The notes under the pieces: model-generated
What the model saw: only the letters and a program-made list of their open reading frames with translations
What the model was told of the DNA's origin: nothing
The model's database searches: none
Origin: Franconibacter helveticus LMG 23732
Lineage (GTDB): Bacteria; Pseudomonadota; Gammaproteobacteria; Enterobacterales; Enterobacteriaceae
Length of the DNA stretch: 64,000 bases
Direction: 5' to 3'
Assembly: GCF_000463115.2 (NCBI RefSeq)
Contig: NZ_AWFX01000042.1
Span: 195,974-259,973 of the forward strand
Program-made: the position numbers and the translations under genes
In this document: positions 19,101 through 29,467 of the stretch, piece by piece
Layout: each line of letters opens with the position of its first letter
Numbering within the stretch: the first letter of the stretch is position 1

Positions 19101-22100
19101 AAGCGCAGACTAAATTGACACGTAAAAAGGGCCGCCGCATTTCGACGTTTTGCCTGACCAGCGCGCTGGCGCTGGGCACGCTTGGCGCCGCGCAGGCCGC
19201 GCCCGCCAATGACGCCGCGCTGAAGGCGCTCTTCGACCAGGCCAATTACTGGCATGATAAATCCAACGATCAGCTGGCGATGGGCTCGCTGCAAAAAGTG
19301 TTGATGGTCGACCCTGATAACACCGAGGCGCTTTATCTGATGGCGCTCTGGTCTCAGCAAAGCGGCGACATGAAATCATCCGCCAGCTGGCGCGCCCGGC
19401 TGGCGAAGGTTTCGCCCAACGATCCGAAATTACAGTCGCTTGAGAATGCGAAGCAGCTGACGCAGGTGCCCCAGGGCCAGCTCAACCTCGCTCGCCAGCA
19501 GGCGCGCAGCGGCAATGTGCCAGGCGCGCTTGCCACCTGGCGCACCCTGTTTAACGGCGATACGCCGCCGGCGAGCCTTGCGCCGGAATATTACCTGACG
19601 ATGGCGGGCGATAAAGCGCTTTACCCGCAGGCAGTGAGCGAGCTGCGCAACTTTGTCGCGCAAAACCCGCAGGATAACGGCGCGCGCGTGGCGCTCGGCA
19701 AAGTGCTGACCTGGCGGGAGGAGACGCGCCGGGAAGGGATTGAAATGCTTGAGCCGATGGCCGCCAGCAATAAAGAGGCGGACAGCGGCCTGCGCCAGGC
19801 GCTGCTCTGGCTCGGCCCGCAGCAGGGCGACGAGCGCTACTATGAAACCTGGCTGCAACGTCATCCGCAGGATAACGACGTGCAGGCTTATTACCGTAAA
19901 AATATCGGCGGCGCGGCAAAAGGCGAAGGCTATACCGCGCTGAACACCGGCAATCTGGATAATGCCCGTCGCCAGTTTGAGCAAGTTTTACAGACCAACC
20001 CGGAAGATGCCGATGCGCTCGCCGGGATGGGTTACATCGCCCAGCGCAGCGGCGACTACCAGGCGGCGGCGCAATACCTTAACCGTGCGGCGTCGCTTGG
20101 CGGCGACGCCTCGGCAGAGCGCAAAGCGCAGGCCGAAGACGCGGCATTCTACGGCCAGCTCGCCCAGGCGCAGCAGGCGCTGAAAGCGGGTAACGTCAGC
20201 CAGGCGCTGGCGCTTTCAGCGCCGCTGGCGCAGGCAAGCGGCGAACGCGGCACGGCGGCGAAGCTTTTTCGCGCCGACGTGCTGCGTCATAACAAAGATT
20301 ACGCGCAGGCCGAACAGACGCTGCGCTCGGTGCTGAACGACCAGCCGGACAACGCCGCCGCGCGCGAAAATCTCTATTACGTGCTGCGCGATCAGAACAA
20401 AACCGCCGAAGCGCAAACCGTACTGAGAACATTGCCGTCAGGCTTGCAGGCGCGTCTGCAACCGCGCACCGTAAGCGGGTTGCCTGGCGACCCTGTACGC
20501 CGCCAGGCACAGCAGGCGGCGGCAAACGGCAATACCGCGCAGGCGATTTCTATTTTGCGTGACGGTGTCACGCGTTTGCCGAACGATCCGTGGCTGCGTC
20601 TTGACCTGGCGCGCCTGTTACAAAAAAACGGTAATGAAAGCGAAGCCTCTGCGGTAATGGCGCCGGCGTTTCGCCCCGGCGCCAGCAACAGCGAGCTATA
20701 TTCCGCCGCGCTGTTTTCAAGCGAAAACGGCGGCTGGCAACAGGCGCAACAGCTGCTTTCCCGCATTCCTGCCGCAAGCCGCAACCGCGACATGCGCGAA
20801 CTGGCGCAGCGGGTTAATTACAATTTGCAGATGACGACAGCCGAGCGTTATCTGGCGCAGGGCAACGCCATCGCCGCCGCCAACACTCTTAAAGCGCTTG
20901 CCGCCACGCCGCCGCAAAGCCCGGCGGATGCCGGTAAGCTGGCGCGCTTGCTGGCGCAAAGCGGTGATGTTGCCGGCGCCGTCGCCGTGGTGCGCGAGAA
21001 CCAGCGCCAGGGCGTTAAAGGCAACGCGGGCGATTACGCCGACCAGGTGGCGGTGCTCAACCAGGCGGGGCTGACCAGCGAAGCCCAGACTATTCTTTCT
21101 AACCCGCAGGTGCAGGCGAGCAGTACGCCAACCCAGCTTGCAGGCCTGCGTAACGGCTATGTGATCAACGAGGCCGATCGCCTGCGCGAGCAGGGCAACT
21201 ATGCCGCTGCTTACGATAAGCTCATCGGCGCGCTGCAAAACGACCCGCAGAACACTGACCTGATGTTCGCTATGGGCCGCCTCTACCAGAGCGGCAAGAT
21301 GAATAAAGAAGCGGGCGTGGTTTATGACTATCTGATGACCCGCGACACGCCGGACCAGGCGGCGCGTGCCGGCGCTATTGATGTCGCGCTGGCCCAGGAT
21401 GACGTTAACAAGGCACGCTCCCTTGCCGCCGGTTTGCGCAACGATAATTCCCCTGACAGGCTGCTGTTGCTGGCGCGGGTGGAAGAGGCGCAGGGCAATC
21501 ACCAGCAGGCGATGACCTATCTGCGCAGCGCGCGCGGCAGGCTGCTGGGCTTACAGGAAGGCAGCAGCGGTACGCCGGTGGTCGGCGGCTTGCTGGCGTC
21601 TGATAACCCCTTTACGAAAAACAGCCGCACCGCCGCCCGCGCGCCTTCGCCTTCACTCTATGGCCGGGCGATGCCCTGGCAGGTGGCCCCGGCAACGGTT
21701 GACCCGGCGGGTTCGCTGCCGGGAACCTACCGCACCGATCTGCCGGTGGATACCGCGCAAAGCCGCACGCTGCGCCAGATCGATGAGATGATGCAGACGA
21801 TGGACGACCAGACCGGCACCTGGTTGCAGGGCGGCGTGCAGGTTCGCGGGCGCGACGGCGAGTCGGGTCTCAGCAAGCTGACCGAAGCGAAAGCGCCGCT
21901 GACGTGGTCAAGCTCGCCGTTTGGCGAGTCGCGTTTTGAGTTTACCGCCACGCCCATTACGCTTAACGCAGGCAGCGCGGGCGGCGACGCATGGCGCCGC
22001 TACGGTTCAAACCCGCTGTCAAACGGGGTGACAAACCTGGCGACCACCATCGTTAACCAGCAAAACGCGATCCGCGCAGCGACCGCCTCCATGAACGCAG

Positions 22101-23168
22101 AGCAGCTTGCGCAATACATTGCCGCCAACCCGGGCGCCGTAGAGATAGCCGGTGGATCTCTCGAATGTGGATCTGAATGACTATAACCCGACCGGGTCGG
22201 CAGGCATGGCAAACCTGGCGGCCTTTGCAGAAGGGTTAAGCCAGGATGCGCAGTCTTACCTGATAGCCTCCGGCCAGAAACCTAACGTTAATGACCCGGG
22301 CGATGTTTCAACCGATTCGCAACGCGCCGACGGCGTGGAGCTGAATATGGCGCTGAGCGGGAAAGAGTATAAGCTCGATATCGGCACCACGCCGCTTGGC
22401 CAGGATCTCAGCACCCTGGTCGGCGGGGTGAAATGGTCGCCTAAGCTTACCGACTACCTGACGCTTATCCTCACCGGCGAGCGCCGCGCGCTGACTGACA
22501 GCCTGCTTTCCTATGTTGGGCTGAAAGACAGCTATTCCGGCAAAACCTGGGGGCGCGTCACCAAAAATGGCGGCAGCGCCATGCTGAGCTACGATGACGG
22601 CGACGCGGGCTTTTACATCAGCGGCGGCGGCTACAGCTATTTAGGCGAAAACGTGGCCAGCAATACCAGCATGAACGCCAGCGCGGGCGTTTATCTGCGT
22701 CCTTATCACGATGATTACCGCGAGCTTAAAACCGGCCTGAATACCTCGTGGATGGATTACTCGAAAAACCTGAGCCATTTTACGTTCGGTCAGGGCGGCT
22801 ATTTCAGCCCGCAAAACTACGTCAGCGTTTCATTGCCGGTGGACTACACGCAGAAGTTTGATAACTGGAAGCTCAGCCTCGGCGGGTCGGTGGGGTATCA
22901 GTCCTATACTCAGGACAGCAGCGATTACTTCCCGACGAAATCGGGCTGGCAGTCCGCGCTGGAGACGCTCGCTGACGATGGCTTCACCAAAGAGGCGCAT
23001 TATAAGAGCAGCTCGGAAAACGGTATTGGTTATACCTTCCGCGCTGCGGCAGATTACAACGTCAATAAACAAATGACCATTGGCGGCCAGGTAGGCTACG
23101 ACACCTTTGGCGATTACAACGAAAGCACAGCAGGGCTTTACTTCCGTTATATGTTAGGGAACCACTGA
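19097..23168 (+). pseudogene. bcsC: bcsC, frameshifted outer-membrane cellulose exporter
   Basis: BcsC is a TPR-repeat periplasmic scaffold plus an outer-membrane barrel. The first frame (19097-22180) gives 1027 codons: signal peptide (ending AAQA), then many TPR repeats such as ALAGMGYIAQRSGDYQAAAQY. Near 22150 the homology moves to the +1 frame (22152-23168), which encodes the BCSC_C barrel ending YFRYMLGNH. Dropping one G around 22157-22162 (ccggtgg to ccgtgg) restores EIAVDLSNVDLND and a single protein of about 1356 aa. The barrel would not be made from this sequence. One extra base could be a sequencing error or a real mutation. Confidence 0.85.
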
Positions 23169-23170
23169 TT

Positions 23171-23650
23171 ATGGCACTTGATACCAGCAATTCCGTCCTG
23201 ATGGCTTATTTTCAGCAGCAGCAAACGCCGCCCGGCTGGTTTGATTTGCTGACCATTATGGTGGACGGCATGGTCAGCAACGTGGGCGAAACGGAAAGCC
23301 AGCCTTTTCTGATGCAGATGGGCGAGACGCTGGCGGATCGCTTTCCGCTGCCTGTATCTGAGACGGTAGGCGAGCTGGAAGCGGCGATGAACGCAAAATT
23401 CGCCGCCTTCGGCTGGGGCGTCGTGGATATCAGCGCGAGCGACGACGGCATGCTGTTGCGCCATCAGGCGCTCCCGGTCTACCGCGACGTCGCCGGGCAA
23501 ACGCGCTGGTGCAATGCATTATGCGCCGTCCTGGAAGGGCTATACGGTCGCTGGCTGCTTGCGCAGGGCGGCGACGCGAAGCTTGTGGTGAAGCGCCATC
23601 GCGCCTTTTCCGTTTCGGATGTGCAGTTCCGTTATTACAATCCTCAGTGA
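23171..23650 (+). CDS. bcsD: Cellulose synthase subunit BcsD
   Basis: 159 aa, close to the usual 155 of BcsD, the octameric periplasmic/cytoplasmic ring protein that aligns glucan chains in type I (crystalline cellulose) operons. Conserved-looking segments are [29 protein letters not shown] and [17 protein letters not shown]. No signal peptide or membrane helix is seen. Its presence between bcsC and bcsZ assigns the operon to the bcsABCD class and not the E. coli bcsABZC class. Starts 2 nt after bcsC. Confidence 0.85.
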   Translation: MALDTSNSVLMAYFQQQQTPPGWFDLLTIMVDGMVSNVGETESQPFLMQMGETLADRFPLPVSETVGELEAAMNAKFAAFGWGVVDISASDDGMLLRHQALPVYRDVAGQTRWCNALCAVLEGLYGRWLLAQGGDAKLVVKRHRAFSVSDVQFRYYNPQ

Positions 23651-23658
23651 GAACGTTC

Positions 23659-24654
23659 ATGGTCAAACAACTTTTCGCAGGGGCGATGGTTATCGCCAGC
23701 CTGCTTTGCGTACCGATTGTCCACGCCGCCGGCGCCTGGGACAGCTACAAGAGCCGTTTCCTGATGGCCGATGGCCGTATAGTCGATACCGGCAACAACA
23801 ACGTTTCACATACTGAAGGCCAGGGTTTCGCCATGCTGATGGCGGTGGCGAATAACGACCGCGCCAGCTTTGACAGCATGTGGAAATGGACTGAAAAAAA
23901 CCTGAAAAACAACAGCAATGGCCTGTTTTACTGGCGCTACAACCCGGTTGCGCCTGATCCGGTAGCGGATAAAAACAACGCCTCCGACGGCGACGTGCTT
24001 ATCGCCTGGGCGTTGCTGAAGGCAGACCAGCGCTGGCATGATCCGCGCTACAGCGCCGCTTCCGATGCCATCGCGAAAGCCGTGGTCGAGCATAACGTGG
24101 TTAACTTTGCCGGTTATGACGTGATGATGCCGGGGGCTAACGGCTTTAACCGCAACAGCTCGGTCATTGTCAATCCTTCCTATTTTATCTTCCCGGCATG
24201 GCAGGCCTTTGCTGACCGCAGCCATCTGGTCATCTGGCGCAACCTGATTCAGGACGGGCAGAAGCTGCTCGGCAAGATGGGCTGGGGCGATTCAAAACTG
24301 CCAACCGACTGGGTAACGCTCGCCGCCGACGGCACAATGGCGCCCGCAAAAGAGTGGGCGCCGCGTTCAAGCTACGACGCCATCCGTATTCCGCTTTATG
24401 TAAGCTGGTATAACGCCACCAGCCCGCTGCTTACACCGTGGCGCGCCTGGTGGCAGAAGTTCGACCGTAACCAGACGCCAGCCTGGGTGAACGTCACCAC
24501 CAATGAGCGAGCGCCTTACAACATGCAGGGCGGTTTGCTGGCGGTGCGGGATTTGGTCAGCGGGCAGCCGCAGGGCGAGCCGCAAATCACCGCTCAGGAT
24601 GATTACTACTCCGCCAGCCTGAAAATGCTGGTCTGGATCTCGCAGCAGCGCTAG
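23659..24654 (+). CDS. bcsZ: Endo-1,4-beta-glucanase BcsZ (GH8)
   Basis: 331 aa. Signal peptide ends VHA-A (about residue 22). The glycoside hydrolase family 8 motifs are present: [18 protein letters not shown] with the catalytic acid Glu, [15 protein letters not shown] with the Asp of the active cleft, and [14 protein letters not shown]. The enzyme trims misformed cellulose in the periplasm during export. ATG at 23659 is preferred since the signal peptide begins there. Last gene of the bcs operon, followed by a strong terminator. Confidence 0.92.
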   Translation: MVKQLFAGAMVIASLLCVPIVHAAGAWDSYKSRFLMADGRIVDTGNNNVSHTEGQGFAMLMAVANNDRASFDSMWKWTEKNLKNNSNGLFYWRYNPVAPDPVADKNNASDGDVLIAWALLKADQRWHDPRYSAASDAIAKAVVEHNVVNFAGYDVMMPGANGFNRNSSVIVNPSYFIFPAWQAFADRSHLVIWRNLIQDGQKLLGKMGWGDSKLPTDWVTLAADGTMAPAKEWAPRSSYDAIRIPLYVSWYNATSPLLTPWRAWWQKFDRNQTPAWVNVTTNERAPYNMQGGLLAVRDLVSGQPQGEPQITAQDDYYSASLKMLVWISQQR

Positions 24655-24676
24655 CGCGCTGGCCGTCAACGTTAAA

Positions 24677-24700
24677 AAAAGGGGGCCTTGCGGCCCCTTT
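24677..24700. terminator. Bidirectional terminator between bcsZ and the hydrolase gene
   Basis: The near-palindrome AAAGGGGGCC-TTG-CGGCCCCTTT lies between two convergent genes and carries A/T runs on both sides, so it can end transcription in both directions. Confidence 0.75.
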
Positions 24701-24701
24701 G

Positions 24702-25706
24702 TTATTTCAGCGCGCTTAAGCCTTCAAGCAACGCTTTGTGAAAGCGATCCGGATCCTGGATTTGCGGCGCGTGGCCCATGTCGTCAAACTCAACAAGCGT
24801 GGCGTTCGCAATGCGCTTCGCCGTCTCTTTGCCCAGCACCGCATAATTGCCCAGCGTTTTTTGCACCTCCGGCGGCGCGGCGTCTTTACCGATCGCGGTA
24901 TTGTCTTTAGTGCCTATCATCAGCAAGGTCGGCATTTTCAGCGCGTCGAACTCATAGACCACCGGCTGGGTGTAGATCATGTCGTAGAGCAGCGCGGAGT
25001 TCCACGCCACCTGTTTCTTCCCGTCGCCGTTGTTTAACCCGGCCAGCATGTTAACCCAGCGGTCATATTCCGGCTTCCACTGCCCGGCGTAATAGGTATT
25101 TTGCTCATATTTGCGGATGCTCTGCGCGCTGGTTTTCAGCTCCCGCTGATACCATTGATCGACGCTCAGATAAGGCACGCCTTTGCGCTTCCAGTCTTCA
25201 AGTCCGATGGGGTTAACCATCACCAGTTGTTCGACCTGGTCCGGGTAAAGCAGGGCGTAGCGGGTGGCGAGCATGCCGCCGGTAGAGTGGCCGATCACAG
25301 TAGCTTTAGCGATACCGAGCTTTTCGAGCAGGGCGTGGGTATTGGCGGCAAGCTGCTGGAAGCTGTACTGGTAGCTTTGCGGTTTCGTGGATTTGCAAAA
25401 ACCAACCTGATCCGGCGCGATAACGCGATAGCCCGCGCCGCTCAGGGCACGAATAGTCTCTTCCCAGGTACCGGCACAGAAATTTTTGCCGTGCATCAGC
25501 ACCACCGTGCGGCCATTGGCTTTTGCTGGCCGGACATCAATATAGGCCATCTCCAGCTGCTGGTTCTGGGAAGTAAAGGTAAAACGCTCCGCAGGCCAGG
25601 CGTAATCAAACCCTTCCAGCTGCGGGCCATATTTCGGTTCGGCGGCGAGCACGGAAAACGACATCGCCAACAGCGAGGCGGCGCAAGTCAGACGGCGTAC
25701 AGACAT
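24702..25706 (-). CDS. Exported alpha/beta hydrolase
   Basis: 334 aa. Signal peptide MSVRRLTCAASLLAMSFSVLA (cleavage near 21). The alpha/beta hydrolase core has VVLMHGKNFCAGTWEETI as the oxyanion-hole region, the nucleophile elbow GHSTGGML, an acid in GTKDNTA and the catalytic His in MGHAPQIQDP near the C-terminus. All three catalytic residues are thus present. The substrate is unknown; small esters are possible. AGGAG stands before the ATG. It faces bcsZ convergently and is not obviously tied to cellulose. Confidence 0.8.
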   Translation of the reverse strand: MSVRRLTCAASLLAMSFSVLAAEPKYGPQLEGFDYAWPAERFTFTSQNQQLEMAYIDVRPAKANGRTVVLMHGKNFCAGTWEETIRALSGAGYRVIAPDQVGFCKSTKPQSYQYSFQQLAANTHALLEKLGIAKATVIGHSTGGMLATRYALLYPDQVEQLVMVNPIGLEDWKRKGVPYLSVDQWYQRELKTSAQSIRKYEQNTYYAGQWKPEYDRWVNMLAGLNNGDGKKQVAWNSALLYDMIYTQPVVYEFDALKMPTLLMIGTKDNTAIGKDAAPPEVQKTLGNYAVLGKETAKRIANATLVEFDDMGHAPQIQDPDRFHKALLEGLSALK

Positions 25707-25808
25707 AACGGTCTCCTGAAGTTAAGACAATCAACGTCATACTGTAGAGCAAAGCGAAGGGCGCGGAGGTAAAAGCGTGTAAAGCGGGCCGGTTTGCCCG
25801 CCTTAAGG

Positions 25809-26390
25809 TCAGAGGTCGGTTTTCACATTCAGCGCTTTGCCCGTGGCGTAAAACTGGCCGCCTGCAACGTAATGCAGGCTGCGAAGCTGTGCGGGCGCCT
25901 GCTCGAAATGCCAGTGCCCGTCCTGAAAAACGCGGCTGTCGGCCCAGGCAGCGATCACTTCGCCGATAAAAAGATCGTACTGCTGCTGGTTATGCGGTTC
26001 GGGAATGAGCCGACAAACCAGCCACGCGGCGCAGCCCGCCACCAGCGGCGCGTCCACGCCCGGCAGAGAGAAGAGTTCAACGCCCGCACGCTGTAGCTTA
26101 TCCGGCTCCTGCGCCAGGGTATGGGTGCCCAGATAATGGGTCAGTTCAATCTGCGCGGCTGTCGGCACCTGAATGACAAACAGGCCGCTCTGCTCAATAA
26201 GCGAACGCGTTTTCGCAATTTTGTCGATCACCGCGGTGATTTTGGGCGGCTGGAAGTCAAGCCCGCAGACCCACGCGGCGGACATCACATTCTCAACGCC
26301 GTTAGCGCGAGCGGAAACCAGCGCCGTCGGCCCGTGGTTAATCAAGCGGTACGCCTTTTCTAAAGGCACGCTGGCGATATGTTCGTTCAT
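25809..26390 (-). CDS. Flavin reductase-like (FMN-binding split-barrel) protein
   Basis: 193 aa, cytoplasmic. The N-terminal part (INHGPTALVSARANGVENVMSAAWVCGLDFQPPKITAVI) is the FMN-binding split-barrel core of the DIM6/NTAB family. TRSLIEQSGLFVIQVP and the C-terminal HYVAGGQFYATGK also fit. Members reduce FMN or carry it for partner oxygenases; no oxygenase is adjacent here. AGGA stands 4 nt before the ATG. The specific reaction is unknown. Confidence 0.75.
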   Translation of the reverse strand: MNEHIASVPLEKAYRLINHGPTALVSARANGVENVMSAAWVCGLDFQPPKITAVIDKIAKTRSLIEQSGLFVIQVPTAAQIELTHYLGTHTLAQEPDKLQRAGVELFSLPGVDAPLVAGCAAWLVCRLIPEPHNQQQYDLFIGEVIAAWADSRVFQDGHWHFEQAPAQLRSLHYVAGGQFYATGKALNVKTDL

Positions 26391-26497
26391 TTTATCCTCA
26401 TCATCTGGCCTGAACGGGCGCTTATCATCGCGTGAAAAGCCTGATTGTGAAATGGCGAGAAGAGCTTTAGCGCTAAAGCCGGGCCGCCAGCAGGCTT

Positions 26498-26563
26498 AAA
26501 AACCGGGCGCGGGTGGTAAAGGGCGTTCGCGCCGCCGCGAAGCCAACGCCGCGCCCGGTTTTT
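26498..26563. terminator. Long inverted repeat overlapping the hprS stop codon
   Basis: Perfect 14-bp arms, AAAAACCGGGCGCG (26498-26511) and CGCGCCCGGTTTTT (26550-26563), enclose 38 nt that can fold further. On the minus strand the structure ends in a T-run, so it likely terminates hprSR transcripts. The A/T runs on both ends would also allow termination rightwards. One arm contains part of the hprS stop codon. Confidence 0.6.
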
Positions 26564-27938
26564 AGCTCTTCGCCGTGGTTGAAACCGCAGGCAGCATGAC
26601 GATAAAACAGTTCCAGCCTTGCTGATGACGGTAAACCAGCTCGCCGCCGTGCAGCTTCACGATGGCCTGTGAGATAGCCAGGCCCAGCCCCGCGCCTGGC
26701 GTATGGCGCGCGTTGTCCGCCCGCCAGAAACGGCGGAACAGGTTTTGCGGCTCGCTTATCGGCTCGCCGGGGTTCGCCACCGTCAGCGTTGATGTCGTTT
26801 CTTCGTGGTGAACCGAAATCTTTATCTGCCCTCCTGGCTCGGTGTGTCGCAGCGCATTGGTCAGCAAATTGGTCAGAGTGCGTTGCAGCAACAGGCGGTC
26901 AGCAAACAGTTCGCCCTGCGCCTGGGTTGCAAAACGAAGATGATTTTCTTCCGCCAGCGGCTCCAGAAAATCGACGGTGGCCTGAATAAACGCCGCTGCG
27001 TCGAGCGGGCGCTTCTCCAGCGCCACGTTGCGGTGGTCGGCGCGCGACAGAAAAAGAATGTTTTCGATAAGCCGGGTCATCTGCTCCAGCTCTTCAATGT
27101 TGCCCGCCAGCAGCGCTTCATACTCGTTTGTGCTGCGCGATTGTTGCAGCATCACCTGATTTTGCCCCAGCAGAATATTCACCGGCGTGCGAAGTTCATG
27201 GGCGAGGTCGTCGGCGAACTGGGTCAGACGAGTGAAATCTTCCGCCAGCCGCTGGCGCATGATATTGAGCGAGCGCCCCAGCGGCAGAAGTTCAGCGGGC
27301 AGGGTATTGAGCGGCAAAGGCTCCAGCGCCAGGCTGTGGGTTTGCGCCGTCTGCCGACTCAGTTTTCGTATGGCGCCCAGGCTCCGGCGGATAAGCAGCG
27401 GGCTGGCTATCACCGCCAGCAGCATCGCGCCAAGGCTGATGTAAAAGCTTTTACGCCGCCAGGCTTCCAGTACCTGCTCACGCTCAGCGGCTACCCTCGC
27501 GACCATAATGACAACCGGCCCCTGCGCGTCGCGTCCGGTCAGCGCCATGCCTGTGGCCGTCACGCCCTGCGGCGTTAGCCACGTCTGGAGCGCGGCCTCC
27601 GATAAAGCGGCGCCTGGCGCCGAGGGCGCTATCGTCGGCACGGCGATTTTCGCCTGGTTAATATCGACAATCACCCGGCCGTCAGGGCGGCTGATGCGCA
27701 GAATATCCTGCCGGGTGTCCATCATCCGGTTGAAGTAGAGGGGCAGGGAGCGCGGCTCGGCGCCGTCCAGCAGCAGCTGGCGTAGCTGCGCGCCGCGGTT
27801 GAGCAGCGTCTGGTTGTCACGCCACACCAGTTCGCCGGCAAGGGCGCGATAAAGCGACACGCTCACCAGCGCGCTGCACAGCGCAACCAGCAGCGTAAAG
27901 GCGAGGGTAAGGCGCAGCGTAAGAGAAGGACGGCGCAT
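26562..27938 (-). CDS. hprS: Sensor histidine kinase HprS
   Basis: 458 aa (E. coli HprS/YedV 452). Membrane helices at about residues 10-32 and 165-187 flank a periplasmic sensor. A HAMP region follows, then the H-box DDLAHELRTPVN (His near 246) and the ATPase part with NLLTNALRHTEPGG and GAGLGLAISQAIVKLHGG. In E. coli this kinase answers H2O2 with HprR. The neighbour hiuH, a known HprR target, supports HprS over the related CusS, which it also resembles. It starts 1 nt after the hprR stop, so the two are cotranscribed. Confidence 0.82.
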   Translation of the reverse strand: MRRPSLTLRLTLAFTLLVALCSALVSVSLYRALAGELVWRDNQTLLNRGAQLRQLLLDGAEPRSLPLYFNRMMDTRQDILRISRPDGRVIVDINQAKIAVPTIAPSAPGAALSEAALQTWLTPQGVTATGMALTGRDAQGPVVIMVARVAAEREQVLEAWRRKSFYISLGAMLLAVIASPLLIRRSLGAIRKLSRQTAQTHSLALEPLPLNTLPAELLPLGRSLNIMRQRLAEDFTRLTQFADDLAHELRTPVNILLGQNQVMLQQSRSTNEYEALLAGNIEELEQMTRLIENILFLSRADHRNVALEKRPLDAAAFIQATVDFLEPLAEENHLRFATQAQGELFADRLLLQRTLTNLLTNALRHTEPGGQIKISVHHEETTSTLTVANPGEPISEPQNLFRRFWRADNARHTPGAGLGLAISQAIVKLHGGELVYRHQQGWNCFIVMLPAVSTTAKS

Positions 27939-27939
27939 T

Positions 27940-28611
27940 TTAGCTTTCCGCCCTGTTCAGCCGGTACCCCATGCCGCGCACGGTTTCCACAAGCTTCAGG
28001 GGGAAGGGGTCGTCAATTTTTCGCCGCAGGCGACGAATGGCCACATCCACCACGTTCGTCTCGCTGTCGAAATTAATGCCCCAGACTTCGCTTGCTATCA
28101 GCGTGCGCGGCAGGATCTCGCCAGCGCGGCTCGCCAGAAACCAGAGCAACGAGAACTCCTGCGGGGTGAGGGCTATCTCCTGACCGCCGCGCCTGACCTG
28201 GTGGCGCACCGCGTCGAGTTGCAGATCCGCCACCTGCAAAAGCGTCGATGCGCCAGGATGACGGCGCAACTGCGCGCGCACGCGGGCCAGCAGCTCGGCG
28301 AAGGAGAAAGGCTTAACCAGGTAATCATCCGCGCCGAGCTCCAGTCCTTTTACCCGGTCGCTGACCGCGTCGCGCGCGGTGAGGCAAAGCACCGGCGTCG
28401 CTTTGGCCGTTCTGAGGGTGCGCAACACCTGCCAGCCGTCCATGCCTGGCAGCATGATATCAAGAACAATCAGCGCGTATTCCTGCTCCAGCGCCAGATG
28501 CAGACCGTCGCGGCCGTCCGCGACCGCGTCCACTATCAGTCCCGCCTCACGCAGCCCTTTCACCAGCCAGGCCTGCGTTTTCTCGTTATCTTCAATCAGT
28601 AAAATTTTCAT
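27940..28611 (-). CDS. hprR: Response regulator HprR
   Basis: 223 aa, identical in length to E. coli HprR/YedW. Receiver domain: acidic pair near the N-terminus (LLIEDNEKT), phosphoacceptor Asp in LIVLDIMLPGMDGW (about residue 51), Thr in CLTARDAV and Lys in DYLVKPFSFAELLARV. The OmpR-type winged helix (VRRGGQEIALTPQEFSLLWFLASRAGE, VDVAIRRLRRKID, VRGMGYRL) follows. It is divergent from hiuH, and an HprR/CusR-box-like sequence lies between the genes. Confidence 0.85.
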   Translation of the reverse strand: MKILLIEDNEKTQAWLVKGLREAGLIVDAVADGRDGLHLALEQEYALIVLDIMLPGMDGWQVLRTLRTAKATPVLCLTARDAVSDRVKGLELGADDYLVKPFSFAELLARVRAQLRRHPGASTLLQVADLQLDAVRHQVRRGGQEIALTPQEFSLLWFLASRAGEILPRTLIASEVWGINFDSETNVVDVAIRRLRRKIDDPFPLKLVETVRGMGYRLNRAES

Positions 28612-28662
28612 GCGGTAATTTTGACAGAGTTACCGGCAAGAGCGACAGCGTTAACTGTCAGG

Positions 28663-28678
28663 ATGACAACATTGTAAT
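28663..28678. promoter_or_regulatory. HprR/CusR box between hprR and hiuH
   Basis: ATGACAACATTGTAAT matches the known palindromic box core ATTACAAAATTGTAAT at 14 of 16 positions. It lies 52 nt before the hprR start and 69 nt before the hiuH start, suited to activating one or both divergent promoters. The match was made by eye. Confidence 0.6.
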
Positions 28679-28746
28679 ATGCCGGTCAGCTATTTCAGGC
28701 CGCACGTGGGCGAGGATAGCGTTCATCAACCACAAAGGAGAATGCG

Positions 28747-29163
28747 ATGAACATGAAAACCCTGACGGCGATGAGCGCCGCCCTGATCCTGACTGGCGCT
28801 TCGCAGGCGTTTGCCGCCGCGCCCGTTAACCCGCTGAGCGTACACGTGCTGAACGAGCAGACCGGCAAACCCGCCGCAGGCGTAGGGGTGACGCTTGAGC
28901 AGAAAACCGACGGCAAATGGGTGCAGCTCAACCATGCCACCACGGACAACGAAGGGCGAATTAAGGCGCTGTGGCCGAACAAGCCCGCCGCCAGCGGCGA
29001 TTTTCGCGTCGTGTTTGAAACCGGCGCCTGGTTTGCGTCTCACCAGCAGCAAAGTTTCTTCCCGGAAATTCCGGTCATGTTCCATATCGACAACCCGCAG
29101 GAGCACTACCATATTCCGCTGCTGCTGAGCCAGTACGGCTACTCCACCTATCGCGGCAGTTGA
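28747..29163 (+). CDS. hiuH: 5-hydroxyisourate hydrolase HiuH, exported
   Basis: 138 aa. Signal peptide ends AFA-A (about residue 24). The mature transthyretin-like domain has the N-terminal [17 protein letters not shown] with the catalytic His, an internal [24 protein letters not shown] block with further active-site residues, and the diagnostic C-terminal tetrapeptide YRGS that separates the enzyme from transthyretin. It hydrolyses 5-hydroxyisourate in the urate pathway, in the periplasm. AAGGAG stands upstream. Same arrangement as in E. coli (hprRS-hiuH). Confidence 0.9.
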   Translation: MNMKTLTAMSAALILTGASQAFAAAPVNPLSVHVLNEQTGKPAAGVGVTLEQKTDGKWVQLNHATTDNEGRIKALWPNKPAASGDFRVVFETGAWFASHQQQSFFPEIPVMFHIDNPQEHYHIPLLLSQYGYSTYRGS

Positions 29164-29467
29164 TTTCCGCCGGGGCAACCGACGCCGCGTTGCCGGACTG
29201 GTTGCCCGCCCCTCGTTAAAAACCCTCTGCGCCCCGCCAATCCGGCCGTCATGGTCTATGATTGATTTTCGTATGCTGCCTGGATCCGGACAGTCGGGCA
29301 CTGCTTTACCCACCTCTTCAGGGAACCGCTTCCTTATAAGGCAACCCAGGGGACGCCGCCCCGTTACGGTATCCGGATCGCGCTACGCGTTTACGCTACT
29401 GGAGCTCGGCATCTGCGCAGCCGCGAATGTCGTGCATTGCTCACTTTTGGGTTAAACGAGGCACTGA
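29164..29467. other. Intergenic region between hiuH and treZ
   Basis: About 300 nt without a gene. GGGGCAACC and GGTTGCCCGCCCC just after hiuH (29174-29215) form an imperfect stem that may end hiuH transcription. The treZ promoter should lie in the rest; no clear element was picked out. Confidence 0.4.

Noticed and set aside
22140..22190. Programmed +1 frameshift in bcsC
   Set aside because: No slippery codon plus stop context or stimulating structure, and bcsC is not known to need frameshifting; mutation or sequence error is simpler.
27940..28611. CusR/CopR copper regulator
   Set aside because: Domain layout is shared, but no copper efflux genes are adjacent and hiuH is, which fits HprR.
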